A DNA stretch of 64,000 nucleotides from Paragordius varius (lineage: Eukaryota > Nematomorpha), in NCBI GenBank assembly GCA_964247055.1, contig OZ176053.1:2976001-3040000 (forward strand), in the 5' to 3' direction. The notes beneath the pieces are model-generated. The model was not told the origin of the DNA and did no database searches. It saw only the letters and a list, made by a program, of their open reading frames with translations. The first letter of the stretch is position 1, and each line of letters opens with the position of its first letter. Position numbers and translations under genes: made by a program. Of this stretch, positions 1 through 10,981 are shown piece after piece.

Positions 1-652
1 TTATAAATATATTATAATATGGGTAAAAGATTTAAGAGTTATGTATACTAAAATTTTTTTGATAACTATCTCAAGCTACGTAATAAAAAATGAGAACAAA
101 CCATTTATGGATATTAAAATTTATCGCTTATAGTTAATAACTTAGTGATTTTCGTATATATTAAAACAACTATATTTTAAATATAATAATCCATTTATAA
201 ATTAGTTAGAATCCCAAAAAACTCTTGCGAGCTAAAATCAAATTCTATAATAATTAAAATTTTCAGTACGATGATTCATTTTTAAAATTTACTCAAATTT
301 AGAAGATTTAAATTTTTATAAAAAAAGTATTACTCATAATATTGTGTCCTAATAGAAAAAAAACATACAATCAGTGTGTAATTCTACTTGGGGCATTAAT
401 GGTTTATTTAATATATGTTTATTCAACTTTTATACCAATTTTACCCCGCACTTGGGTATTAGTTTAAAGATTTTAGATAACTTATATTTTTTTCAAAAAA
501 TTAAGGATTTTAATTTTCAAAAGTTAAACCAAATAATATTTATTTAAAAGGCATCAAAATACATACATTTATGTCGCAATGCGGTATTAAAAAAAATAAA
601 ATTTTGCTAAATAAAATGTTTATAAAAGTATTTATAGGTTAAAAAAACGTAC
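1..652 (-). other. SMC5 intron sequence at window edge
   Basis: AT-rich sequence downstream (minus strand) of the last visible SMC5 exon. I looked for the next hinge or coiled-coil exon on the minus strand and found none that is open, spliced in phase and similar to SMC5. It is best read as part of an intron whose far end lies outside the window. Confidence 0.5.
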
Positions 653-3600
653 CAGAATTTCCTTTAACAACATGGCTTATGGGTATTTCGTGGAAACGAT
701 GCTTTCGACAAAGGAATTCCATAACCTCGGCTGGACAGCTATATATCAAATCTCGCAAATTGCAATCAAAAAGGGTGTTTATAGACTCGTTTTGTTCACT
801 AAAATGCACATAAAAAAGGTTATTGGAAAAAATATGTTGTTGTGATAAAAGCGAGCTACACTAAAATATATATTATTTACACCTCGAATTTACCATTATA
901 CATTTCAAATACACTCTTAAATATTTCAGTTTTATACCTGATTAGAAATTCATCCAAAAAATAAATTGTGTTTTTGGGATATTTAAACTTATATTGATAT
1001 AAAATATTTTTTATGGCATAATATATTTTTTTCTAGATGTTAATTTTAAACAAGATTAAATTTTTTAAAATTCCGAAAAAAATAAGATAATTTTTATTAT
1101 ATTTAAAAACAAATAATTTATTTAATGTTAGGGGTGAAATTTAATGGTTCAAAGGTATATTCGAGTAGTTTTTTAATGTTAAAGGTGAATTTGAGATGTA
1201 AATGGTATAATTTAGTTTAATTTTGATGAACAAATCAAAAATCTCATCAAAAATAAAAGTATAGGCATATTTTTTTTCATAATTAATTTAGTCATAAATT
1301 AAAAATAATTTTCTCACATAATTAATGCTTACAATCCTCGAAATAAATGGTATAAAATATAAAATTACTCTGACAAATTCATATCTCAACTCTGGTACTA
1401 TATTAAGCATTATAAATACTAACAATCAATGATAATAGTTATAAATGTTTAATTTGCAACACATGGCAAAAATGTTGGCAAATATTTACTTTATTGAAGG
1501 ATATTGTTTCACAATATGTTGGCAAAACGGATTATCCGGATGTTTTACATATTCATGATTACACATGGGATCCTCTAAATAAAAAATAGACCCATAAAAA
1601 TTATCTTATACTAAAGAAGTAATAATATAAACCTTGGGTGTAGTGATAAAAACAAGAAAAGGCTTAGCGTTCATGTGTTTCATTTTGTAAAAAAAATTAT
1701 ACTTCAATTATACCAAAGATTATCTGGTTTTTATCACATTAATTGATTCTTTTTCTTGTTTTTTGAAAAAAAACATTAAATCTCAATTTTTAAAAACCAA
1801 AAAAGTTTTTAAAATGCAAATCTTTCATATAAAACATTTAGCGAACCCTGATCAGATGCTGGAATTGTAGAATTAGGTTCATAAAAAATTGGTATATTTA
1901 GGCGCATCTCTTTGCGAAAAACACGAGTACACAGTAAAAAATCTTCCCTGTCAAGGCAAATAAAGCCAATCCATTCTTGGCGTCCAATTATGTTTTCCAA
2001 ATAGCAAAAAGCACCATCGTTTTGAGGATTAGTCTTAATCTATAATATACCATTTATAGTTCAAATCCACCCTTAAACAACAAATTCACCCTTGAACAAT
2101 TCAAATTATCCCTAAAAGAAATTATGTGTTTTTAAAATTCAAAAAATACCTATATTTTTTATATTTATAAAAAATAAAATTACGTATAAAATTAATATAA
2201 TACTAAAAAAATAATTAGGCCATAAGATTATATTTCTTATAAATAATCAGTTATATTAGGCCGAAAACACATAATTTATTTTTAGGGTGAATTCGAATTG
2301 TTCAAGGGTGAATTTGAATTGTAAATGGTAATATTAAATAATTTTCTTTATGATCAATGATTCATAGCATTGAGTTTTAAAGGTTAAAAAATAATTAACA
2401 GTTTGAAATCTAAAAAATGCAGTTATTCTCGTTATAAATGTAGCATATATAACTAAAACAAATTGAAGTTTACTGTTAAGATTAATTAAAAATGCTTAAA
2501 ATTTGGAAGAAATTTTTTTTTACATAAAATAAATTTGATTTTTGTAATTTGATTGTATATGAATATTAGATAAAATGTTTTTGACCAATTTATTTTATCA
2601 GAAAATATAAAATGGTAATCAAATGCTTACAGATTAAATTTCTTTTATAATTTTAACAAATGGTAGAAATAAAAAATCGGCTAAAAAAATATTAATGGGC
2701 TGGCTGTGCACTTACATTCAAACAAATGGGACCAATTATGGGCTTTCGTAACATGCTATTGGGTATGGCCGTATTTTGTACCCATTGATACGCACTATAA
2801 GCATCAGGAAATTTTTGTTTTATGCTTTGAATTCGATACGTTTCACGATTATTTGCACAATCTTGGATTTGAGCACATTCTAATTCCACATGAGAAAATA
2901 ATTAAAATCTAAAAATATCATACACATAATTTTTATCAAATAAATGTTATTCTGGTTATAGGCCTAAAAATAAAATTAATGTGTTTTATTTTGGATAATT
3001 TTCGTACAAAAAAATATTTTCGCTCATATTAAATAATTTTATTTATATTACCGTTATTTTCAACACATGCACAAGCAATTATCTTAAAAATATAATATAA
3101 AATTATATTATAAAAAATATAATTTTAAATTTTAGATAAAAAAAAATTATTTCAATTACTTTGTTTTTCAGCTGCTAATTCTACCAAACGCTTTTTTAGA
3201 TCTGCCTGTTCGGTTTCAATGTTAGCTTGTTTTGTGGCATATTCCCTTTTCTTTGCCATGAGCTCTTTTAACTTTGGCTAATTTAAATAAAAGTATATTA
3301 AAAATTAATATACTTTTTACTTGGAACAGAAAAAATAAGGATATTCTCATTCGCTAAATATCTTTGTATTTGAAGTCCAATACACAGCCGCAATAATAAT
3401 AATAAAAAATAATAAATTAGAGTCAAGGCATTTACAATTTGGTTAAAATTTGACGAATTTGACTGCTTATCATGACCAAAAACGTTATGATTCTTTTGTG
3501 AATTATTGCTAAAATATTTGTTTCAAGACACTTGTGTCACATAATGCGAAAAACTAATACAGAACTATATTTTATCAACGCTTTAAACTTTAAATCCCAA

Positions 3601-6600
3601 CAACAACTTTTTTTGTAGTTTATAAGTAAAAATTATTCCCTATTTACAGATGAATATAAAGTGGTGTGCTGATATATATTTATATCGAACAAAAAAAACT
3701 AAACCTTGCTAGCATCTTCTTGCATTTTTTCATTGGCTATTTGTTGTTCAAGTTCACGAGTTTCCTTAGTAAGGGCTTTTATCGCGTTTTGACTTAAGCG
3801 ACAAGTGTCAACCTTACATTCATAGTCTCGTTTAAGTCCATCAATCGTTACAGTTTGGAGGTTTGAAATATTTTCCCTTTGTTTCCGGAGTTGGCACATA
3901 AGATCCTCCATGTATTTTGTCTAAAGAATAAATATTATATTAGGATTTAGTTTAGTAAATTACAATATTTAGTCAATTTTAATGAATAATAGGATATAAA
4001 AATTTTAAATTAATAGGTTAAATGCAGGACCTCAAAAATATATATTTTCCGATTCTTACAATTATTTGATCCAATTGATTATATTTTTTATTTTTGCAAA
4101 TTTATTTTAATTTAATATGTTATTTTACACTGAACTATAATATACCATTTACTTTTCAAATTCACCCTTACACAATTCATTACCCTAATATAAATTAAGT
4201 GTTTTAAAGATTTAAAATTACCTAAATTGTTATATTAATAGAAAATGAAATTTAGTTTAAAATTAAAATAATGCTGAAAAAATAATAAATCATGCCATAA
4301 TATATTTCATACTAATATAATGAGTTGTATTGGTCCGAAAACACATATATTTTTAGGGTGAATTCGAATTGTAAATGGTATGACAAAAATAAACCTATCC
4401 ATAAAGGTAAAAGATAGAGAAAATAAATAAATTGATCATAAATGCAGCGAAAAAATTGGCTATTAAAAACATTTGTTTTGGTTTACATTCCTGATAACAA
4501 GCCTCTATAAACCAATTTTGTGAATTCGATTCTACATAATTTAATGATTTTTATTTGATAAATATACTTTGATAAACCGATTGTTTAATTAAAAATGTAA
4601 AATTTTATTGGATAAATGCATTTTTTTAATAATAAAACCAAATGTTGTACCTTAATTCGACAACGATCTTCCAGTATTTGAATATTTTTAGTAGTTTGAT
4701 CGCATAAATCCTGTTTTGTTTTACATTGTTCCTGTATTTTAGCATTTGATTTTTCCAACTCCTTGCATTCATTTGTTATTTGAATCAAATTGGTTCGATA
4801 TTCACGATATGTCTAAATTATAAGCAATAATATAATGAAAGGTAATACAGAAATAAATGTTAAAAATTTAACATTTAAATATATACTTTTGACAAAAATT
4901 CGAGTATAGCTACCCAAAAAATATTTATTATGGTTACCAATTGAGCCACTAAAAAAATAAAACTAACAGATATCAAAATAAATAATTGATATAATTATTG
5001 AATTCTCAAATGATAGGGTTTGTTTAATGGCATATGGATTTTTATGATAATCTAATCAATTAATACCATTAACAAAAATATTTTTATCCAGAAAACAATA
5101 TTAACCAATAAAATGGCCTTAATAGTGTGGTGATGAATTTGTCATGACAAATAGAACGATAGGTAAATAAATTATAAAATTTACACAGTACAATAATTTT
5201 AGTTTTATTTGCAATATAATTTACGTAATAAATTTGTTAAAAATTGATTGGAAATTGGTATCATATTCAAAAGGGATTAATAATAAACAATAATCGCAAA
5301 TAATATTTTAATTATCTTTTTTTGGCTAATATTGGATCAAGGCGCGGTTGCCTTATAACTTTGTATTCAATTCATAAAATTAAAAAAATATTTTTGATAT
5401 TACAACCATTAGAACGTTTTAAATTAATTTATAAAGGACAATATCTTGTATTGGAATAATAATGAATATTAAAATTCATTCGTTTAGCATATAAAATAAA
5501 GTAAACATCTTGGATGGTAACACTTATTTTTCAAAAAACCCAAATATATAACATGCAATCATATAAAATTTGCTTAAAAAATCCAATTACATAATAAATA
5601 AGAGAAATAAAAAAGCAAATTTTTTTAGCATACCTATGTTAAAACAATATCATATTTATGTTTCATATCAGATAAAATTAATCTATAAGATATATAAACT
5701 ATATGATTTAGTTATTTAACGAAACCACAACATAAAAATAGTAAAATTACTTATACATAAAACAAACAAATGCCTTTTTTTGATAAACAATTTATTAATA
5801 TTAAATTACTTTTCACATCTCTCTAATTGATATAGTAGGTTACATATTTATATAGCGAAAAATGTTTTGGATAATGATGATGTAGTTAAAATTTTTGAAA
5901 AAAAAATATTATGAAAAAATATTTATAATGTATCCGAAAATGCAAAAATTCCCTTGATAAGTAATAAAAAAATATTTTTCAATGGACTACGTCAATGGAT
6001 CACAGGAATGATTTATTAATTTTTTAACACTCATAACGTTTTGAATTTGTTTAATATACCAGAGTGATTTGAAATTTATAAATCTTCAAAGTATTTAAGG
6101 TATTAAGCCAAATTTTAAAATATCTTTAGCCTTTAAGGCGCCTAAAACAAATTTTTTTTTTAAAAAAATGTAAAATTATAAAAATTCTCAACTCAAACTT
6201 TTTCGTCGCCATTTTTTTCTTTAATTAACTAAATTGCTAATAAAATAGACAAATAATGGTAATGGTTAGACAATAAAACTAATAAACCTTAGTAGGCTTT
6301 TAGGTTGCATTTTACCGCAAAACTTGATATTGATTGATATTAAATTCAGCTGATAAATTCAATATATTTTAGACTATATAAGTTACAAAACTGCAATAGA
6401 TATTCTTATCTAATACAGGAAAACGATGTTAGGTAATTAAATTTTTACTAAAATAACTTAAAGAGTAATTTATTTACAACTGGATAAAACCACTCCAATA
6501 TGTCATCGCGGACAAGAATGTGAAAAGGTCATGAAGTGTTAATTAGGAATAGCAACTATATTAGATAACTAGCAATTTTTCAAAATGATTTTGCTATAAA

Positions 6601-8059
6601 TTAATAAATAACACTTGAATAAAATATTATAATCGATCTTATAAAAACTTACAATATGAAAAAAATATAAGCAATATTAACACTTGGATTTTTAGTCCTT
6701 CGATTCAAATTGGGGTAGTTGGATACCCCAGGCCTGTTTAAAATCAAATACTTTAAAAAGTATGGAAGAAATAGAAACCATGGCAAAATTTTGCACTTAC
6801 ATAACATTAATAAACCGAAATATATAAAAAATTTTATTCAAAAAAGCTAAAACTGAAAGGTAAAAATTTCGTCAACGTGATATGTTTGAAATGGTAAAAT
6901 TAAAAAATAATACAAAATAAACCATTTTTCCTTTTTCTATCAATGTTAGATGTGATTTAAATAAAAAATTAGCTTTTATTTTTGTTTTAAAATCAAATAA
7001 ACACGATATTTTGCAAAAGTACTGTAAAATAAAAATGGCGTCGAAGTAGTTTGATATGGAACTTTTTTTTCAAAACCAAATTTTATTTAGGGATTTCGGC
7101 TTATTTATATAATTTTGATTAGGATAAAAGCATAAATTTAAATTAAGACCATTTCTTTCAGTAGTTTTTAATAAATATTAATTTTAATTTAGTCTGGGGT
7201 ATTTAGATACCCCAATTTGAATCGAAGTGTTAAAAAAATTACCATCCAATGCATTTTCTTTTTCATCAAATCTATTTTTTCAATATATTTTCGTTTGTTG
7301 TTAAAAGCTTCAATCTCCTTGTCAAGATTCAAATTTTGTTTTTTCTTGCCATCTTAATTTTAAATTTTTTATTATTTTAAAAGCATTACTTAAGATATTC
7401 AATGATTCCTTCATATTTATCATAATATTTTTACAATTTCCCAAATTGTCTTCCAATATTTTGCGCATTTTAATAATTTTTACATTCCCTATCTAATCGT
7501 TAAATATAATTTTTATACAGCTTTCTCAGTATTAATTAACAATTCTAACGGATTCATTTTGGCAAAATCAGCGACCCTATCTTGCGGCAAAAATTGACAT
7601 AAATTTTCCACATCAATCTTGTATTTATCAGTTAAGTCTTGAATCTTAAACAATTATATACATATAAAAAAATACGTCTTTTTGTGTTACATGCTTATAA
7701 TCTATGGTCCATTTAGATGCATCTTTAGTTATAATACGTGATATGATTGAATTAAGGCCTTTTGAATTATATCTAAAACATGATTAACATGTAAATAAAA
7801 CAATTCAATCTCCAAATATGCCTTAGTTTTTCCATATTGTATGAAGGAGGAAATTTGTTTCCCACGATTTATAAACGATGTTTTGCCATTCAAAACAAAC
7901 AAAATCCCATTAAACATAGACGATTTACCGGTCCCATTCGAACCTGAAACAATGTTTAAACTACGATTGGGAAAATATTCGGCATAATCATATGTGCTAA
8001 ATTTTACATAAATAAAACCAAAAATTTTTGAAAACGAATCTCACAATGTGTCCATCCAT
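653..8059 (-). CDS. SMC5: SMC5, structural maintenance of chromosomes 5 (5' half, 12 exons)
   Basis: SMC5 is an ATPase of the nuclear SMC5/6 complex, which acts in DNA repair and replication-fork stability. Exons read on the minus strand: 8059-8019, 7996-7802, 7772-7691, 7644-7519, 7492-7390, 7352-7243, 4812-4651, 3920-3705, 3277-3160, 2879-2716, 2033-1836, 785-653. All are bounded by AG/GT and every phase agrees, giving about 549 codons, half of a usual SMC5 of roughly 1100. Walker A GSNGTGKS is at residues 32-39 and the family signature CQFLPQDRV at 122-130. Exons 5-9 look coiled coil. Exons 10-12 hold the hinge (FPDAYSAYQW, YLENIIGRQEW, PAEVMEFLC). The start is the first in-frame ATG after a stop (MDGHIVRFVFKNF). 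Introns 1-5 are 22, 29, 46, 26 and 37 nt; intron 6 is 2.4 kb and filled with MITEs. The 3' half lies left of the window. Identity is very likely; the exon 11/12 junction has an alternative (see 1490-1574). Confidence 0.93.
891..1207. repeat. Family E MITE, degraded copy in SMC5 intron 11
   Basis: The left end TACCATTATACATTTCAAAT and the right end GAGATGTAAATGGTA are inverted copies of the family E terminus. Decayed copies of the 21-bp internal unit lie inside each end. It lies in the intron between SMC5 exons 11 and 12. It is older than the 2048 copy, as the unit is poorly preserved. Confidence 0.55.
1490..1574 (-). other. Candidate extra SMC5 exon (85 nt) in intron 11
   Basis: An open minus-strand segment of 27 codons (DPMCNHEY... 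to ...KQYPSI) with AG before it and GTAAAT after it. It is clearly less AT-rich than its surroundings. It needs a one-base carry from exon 11 and gives a two-base carry. Both fit if exon 11 ends at 1847 and exon 12 starts at 798 instead of 785. The model without it matches the usual SMC5 hinge length better and uses a GTTTTAT donor like introns 1 and 2. It may be an alternative or lineage-specific exon, or chance. Confidence 0.3.
2048..2330. repeat. Family E MITE (283 bp) in SMC5 intron 10
   Basis: Ends TACCATTT / AAATGGTA are inverted. Each terminal region contains repeats of a 21-bp unit with core TTGAACAATTCAA next to TTCACCC or GGGTGAA. The centre is AT-rich and has no coding potential. 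The left end lies only about 13 bp from the AG acceptor of SMC5 exon 11, so the branch point and pyrimidine tract of that intron probably sit inside the element. Confidence 0.75.
4143..4380. repeat. Family E MITE (238 bp) in SMC5 intron 7
   Basis: Inverted ends TACCATTT / AAATGGTA, with the same internal marks as the 2048 copy (TTCACCCTTA on the left, AGGGTGAATTCGAATTG on the right, GTGTTTT / AAAACAC further in). It sits in the intron between SMC5 exons 7 and 8. No coding potential. Confidence 0.7.
4813..6027 (-). other. SMC5 intron 6, left part
   Basis: AT-rich intron sequence between SMC5 exon 7 and the first MITE of intron 6. I see no exon and no recognisable element here. Confidence 0.5.
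6028..6538. mobile_element. Family B TTAA MITE in SMC5 intron 6
   Basis: The left end TTAA|CACTCATAACG and right end GGTCATGAAGTG|TTAA match the termini of the other family B copies (12252, 20555, 52671, 59713). TTAA lies on both sides, the target used by piggyBac-type elements. No open frame; non-autonomous. Confidence 0.65.
6681..7229. mobile_element. Family A TTAA MITE in SMC5 intron 6
   Basis: Ends CACTTGG... and ...ATCGAAGTG are flanked by TTAA at 6677-6680 and 7230-7233. Subterminal inverted repeats carry TTCAAATTGGGGTA and TACCCCAATTTGAA. It ends 13 bp short of SMC5 exon 6 (its TTAA lies 9 bp from the exon). Length 549 bp, no coding potential. Related copies: 11236, 23783, 31491, 38043, 38991, 58605. 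Confidence 0.8.
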
Positions 8060-8141
8060 CCATTCAAATACACCGCCATTTATTTTAAAATCATAAGATC
8101 AGTGCTAAGCACACATGTAAAAAATTGAGCACTATAAAAAA

Positions 8142-8147
8142 TTTATT
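8142..8147 (-). terminator. Candidate polyadenylation signal of MED27
   Basis: AATAAA on the minus strand, about 45 nt past the MED27 stop and about 83 nt before the SMC5 start codon. A second overlapping AATAAA lies 4 nt away. Confidence 0.5.
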
Positions 8148-8190
8148 TATTTATAAATGCGAATAATTATATTTAACAATGTTATGCGAT

Positions 8191-9210
8191 TCAAAATCGA
8201 CAGAATTCATGATAAGGTTCGAGTGTGCGAAAATCTCGCCAAACAGGAGGCATGTAATCTTTTAAAATCTTGCCACATTTTTTACAGGGTGAATTAAATA
8301 GCGTTGAAAAACTATGCAACCAAGTCATAAAAGATTTTATAGCCAGTTCTGGTATAAGTGGTGAATAAAAATGTAACATAGCTGCTTGAGCGTAATCTGT
8401 TATTTTCTGAAATATTTTAAATTTTGATGGAATCCAAATATCTGATTGATTATCCGAAGTTTTGCTGTAATCTGTGTCTGGAACACTGCTCCAAAAATAT
8501 TGATTGTCTAAATTCCTTTCAACCAATGTTGCAAAAACTGGATCTGGGTGTTTGGAATAATTTAAATTCATGAGTTGAATTTCGTTTTCACATGTTTCCA
8601 TGTTAGGATTAAAATCGTGATGAGCTAAAAATGTTTCTTCAAAACTTCGAACATTTACCGATTCAATAATTAAACTTTTAAGCTTAATTTTTGCTCTTAA
8701 AACATTGTTAATAACGATGTCTAGACTCACACAATTGGAATTTACCATATTTTTTTCCATTTGAATGGACATATCTGTAAAAAGACGATTTAAATTGGAA
8801 ATGACATAATCAATCAATTGAGAAGGCGCATTATACAAAGTGGAAGATTTTTTCTGGTTTTGTGTCGATCTTTTTAGTGAATTTTGAGTCAACAAAGATG
8901 ATGCAAATGCGCTTTTCTCTGCCAAACTGTTTGTCCATTTATATGTTCTTAAAATATTGTTATATAAATCTAATTTGTCTGTATCTTGCTTCAATATGGA
9001 TAAAGTTCCAGAATTTGTTGGTATAGTTTCAATAAATTTTAATCTGGATTCTAAGTCTTGATATTCTTTGCCAATGTTTGCAATTATTTTTTGAAAATTC
9101 TCAACATTATTTTCTCTTGTTAATTTATTCAATGATAGTTTTAATTGATTTAAACCCAATAATATATTGTTTATATTTGATTCCTCCATAAAATTTAAAT
9201 TTAATATCAT
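8191..9210 (-). CDS. MED27: Mediator complex subunit 27
   Basis: A 339-residue intronless reading frame. MED27 is a nuclear tail-module subunit of Mediator, which links transcription factors to RNA polymerase II. The diagnostic C-terminus is complete: KSFMTWLHSFSTLF at about 292-305, then C309-x2-C312, PPVWRDFRTLEPYHEFC at about 321-337 with H334 and C337, a likely zinc site. The middle has ILRTYKWTNSL and SLKRS, and DIWIPSKFKIFQKITDYA lies near 258-274; all are typical of the family. It is slightly longer than the roughly 311 residues usual in vertebrates, mainly from a linker at about 188-250. The first ATG gives MILNLNF; the second (residue 8, MEESN) is an equally possible start. It lies between MEK and SMC5 on the same strand, with short spacers. 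Confidence 0.95.
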   Translation of the reverse strand: MILNLNFMEESNINNILLGLNQLKLSLNKLTRENNVENFQKIIANIGKEYQDLESRLKFIETIPTNSGTLSILKQDTDKLDLYNNILRTYKWTNSLAEKSAFASSLLTQNSLKRSTQNQKKSSTLYNAPSQLIDYVISNLNRLFTDMSIQMEKNMVNSNCVSLDIVINNVLRAKIKLKSLIIESVNVRSFEETFLAHHDFNPNMETCENEIQLMNLNYSKHPDPVFATLVERNLDNQYFWSSVPDTDYSKTSDNQSDIWIPSKFKIFQKITDYAQAAMLHFYSPLIPELAIKSFMTWLHSFSTLFNSPCKKCGKILKDYMPPVWRDFRTLEPYHEFCRF

Positions 9211-9302
9211 TCATTCATAAAATAGTCCAATTTAAACACCTAATGGAATAATTATAACACCTATGTGGCTTTCAACACATACTAAAAAAATATTTTTTAT
9301 AA

Positions 9303-9308
9303 TTTATT
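9303..9308 (-). terminator. Candidate polyadenylation signal of MEK
   Basis: AATAAA on the minus strand, about 170 nt past the MEK stop and about 93 nt upstream of the MED27 start codon. The 266-bp spacer (9211-9476) holds no other feature I can see, so the MED27 promoter must be short or overlap the MEK 3' end. Confidence 0.4.
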
Positions 9309-9476
9309 AATCAAAGAATAATCGCGATCATATTTTATATATGATTAAAATTATAAATGCATTCAATATTATTGATAAGCAACATTCAACAATTTTTTAA
9401 AATATTTGGTAAATATAGTAGTGCTATTAGGCGCAGAGAATTATAATTATATGTCTTGTTAGCAGGAATTTTTATA

Positions 9477-10802
9477 TTATGTATAATTCGAATTAGTATG
9501 GTAAGGAGGCTGTGTCACATTTAAAATATCATTGTTCCTTGTTAAAATAGTATTTTCCGTTAATGGTAATTGTGTATGTGTAATATTGGAGCGAACCCAT
9601 TCACCCATATCAAAATCTTCCAACATACTCCGTTGAATAAAGGGATGTTCCATTAAAGCTTTAAGATCGGCCCGTTCTTTGGGGTTTTTAATAAGGCAAC
9701 AATTGACAAAATCCACGAACTCGGGAGAAAAGAGACATGCAGGAAGGGATGGGGGTTCTTCACAAACTATATAGTCTAGGAGCTCAAATATAGACATTTT
9801 TTGAGATGGGAGGGAATAATCTATAACTTCTTCATCAATAGCCATATTATTATTATTATCTGTATTATTTGTATTAATAGTAACAAGATCGGTGATAGGA
9901 GATGTAAGACTAGTTGTTTGTTCAATTGTGGGATTTTTATTCGCCTCTTCCCTAGCAAACTTGCGAATTAGCGCATCAAGTTCTGGTTCAGTGATTGGTG
10001 GGATGGGATATCGACCGATTGCCATTTCAACCAAACTCAAACCTAAGGACCAAATATCGCTTTGAACCGTATATTGATGGCCTTCAAGACGTTCAGGGGC
10101 CATGTAAGATCGTGTCCCAACAAATGTATTTGCCATAGAATCGATGAGTTGTCCACTGACACCGAAGTCACACATTTTAATTTCGCCACGTGAGTTAACC
10201 AATATGTTTGAGGGCTTAACATCCCTATGTATGATTTGATGTTTATCCCTGAGATAAGTTAAACCTTTGATTACTGCTATGGTGATTTTACCTAAAATGT
10301 TTTCAGGGATTCTTCCCAGCTTTTTTTGCACTAAATCTAAGGATCCACCATCCATGTACTCCATACATACATTTATTTCACGATCATTGTAAAATGCTCC
10401 GTAAAATCCTACAATATGAGGGGAATTACATTCATGCAAAACTTTGAGCTCACGTAATATTTTGATGCGAATATCGGCTTTTACTTCAAGATGAATCATT
10501 TTACGAGCCATTATGGTTCCTGTAGGCTTATGTAAAACTTTCGTTACAACACCTCCATTCCCAGCACCAAGTTCACCCAGCACCTCGAAATCATCAGGAT
10601 GTAATTCGCCTATTCGGGATTTTTGTTTGAAAAACAATTCTAATCTGTTGCGTTCAATATCATCTATATCTAATTCCGATAATCTTTTCTGAAGTTTCTC
10701 AAAATTTTTTGTAGTATCTTTATTTTCGCTGATAATGTTGTTCTTGTTGGCATCGGTAGACGGTAAAGTCAAATTGAATTTGTTCTTGGGATTTTTTTGC
10801 AT
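9477..10802 (-). CDS. MAP2K1: MAP kinase kinase MEK1/2 (Dsor1-type)
   Basis: A 441-residue intronless dual-specificity kinase that phosphorylates ERK in the Ras-Raf-MEK-ERK cascade, in the cytoplasm. Visible: an N-terminal basic-hydrophobic ERK docking site (KNKFNLTL), glycine loop GAGNGG at 79-84, catalytic lysine K101 (MARK), HRDVKPSN at 192-199, DFG at 212-214, activation loop [10 protein letters not shown] at 221-230, APE at 235-237, and a C-terminal DVD-like region around 380-403. Most MEKs have serine at the second activating position (SMANS); here it is threonine (S222, T226), as in MKK3/6. The proline-rich insert (about 265-335) contains an asparagine run not typical of MEK. The start ATG at 10802 fits the family N-terminus. 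It is the first gene of a tight same-strand trio with MED27 and SMC5. Confidence 0.96.
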   Translation of the reverse strand: MQKNPKNKFNLTLPSTDANKNNIISENKDTTKNFEKLQKRLSELDIDDIERNRLELFFKQKSRIGELHPDDFEVLGELGAGNGGVVTKVLHKPTGTIMARKMIHLEVKADIRIKILRELKVLHECNSPHIVGFYGAFYNDREINVCMEYMDGGSLDLVQKKLGRIPENILGKITIAVIKGLTYLRDKHQIIHRDVKPSNILVNSRGEIKMCDFGVSGQLIDSMANTFVGTRSYMAPERLEGHQYTVQSDIWSLGLSLVEMAIGRYPIPPITEPELDALIRKFAREEANKNPTIEQTTSLTSPITDLVTINTNNTDNNNNMAIDEEVIDYSLPSQKMSIFELLDYIVCEEPPSLPACLFSPEFVDFVNCCLIKNPKERADLKALMEHPFIQRSMLEDFDMGEWVRSNITHTQLPLTENTILTRNNDILNVTQPPYHTNSNYT

Positions 10803-10981
10803 ATGCGATCACATGTGGATATATCACATATGTACACCCTATAGATTCGGCGAAATATATGTATGCATATTATATACCTAAATATTTACTATATAGAGTG
10901 AGAATTCAAATATATTATCAAAATACTTTTATATAACGATTAGTGAGTATAAAAAATATAAAATTAAGAAACTTGTTTTAA

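Noticed and set aside
2706-2912. Plus-strand open frame of 68 codons
   Set aside because: It is the reverse of SMC5 exon 10, which has family similarity and in-phase splice sites.
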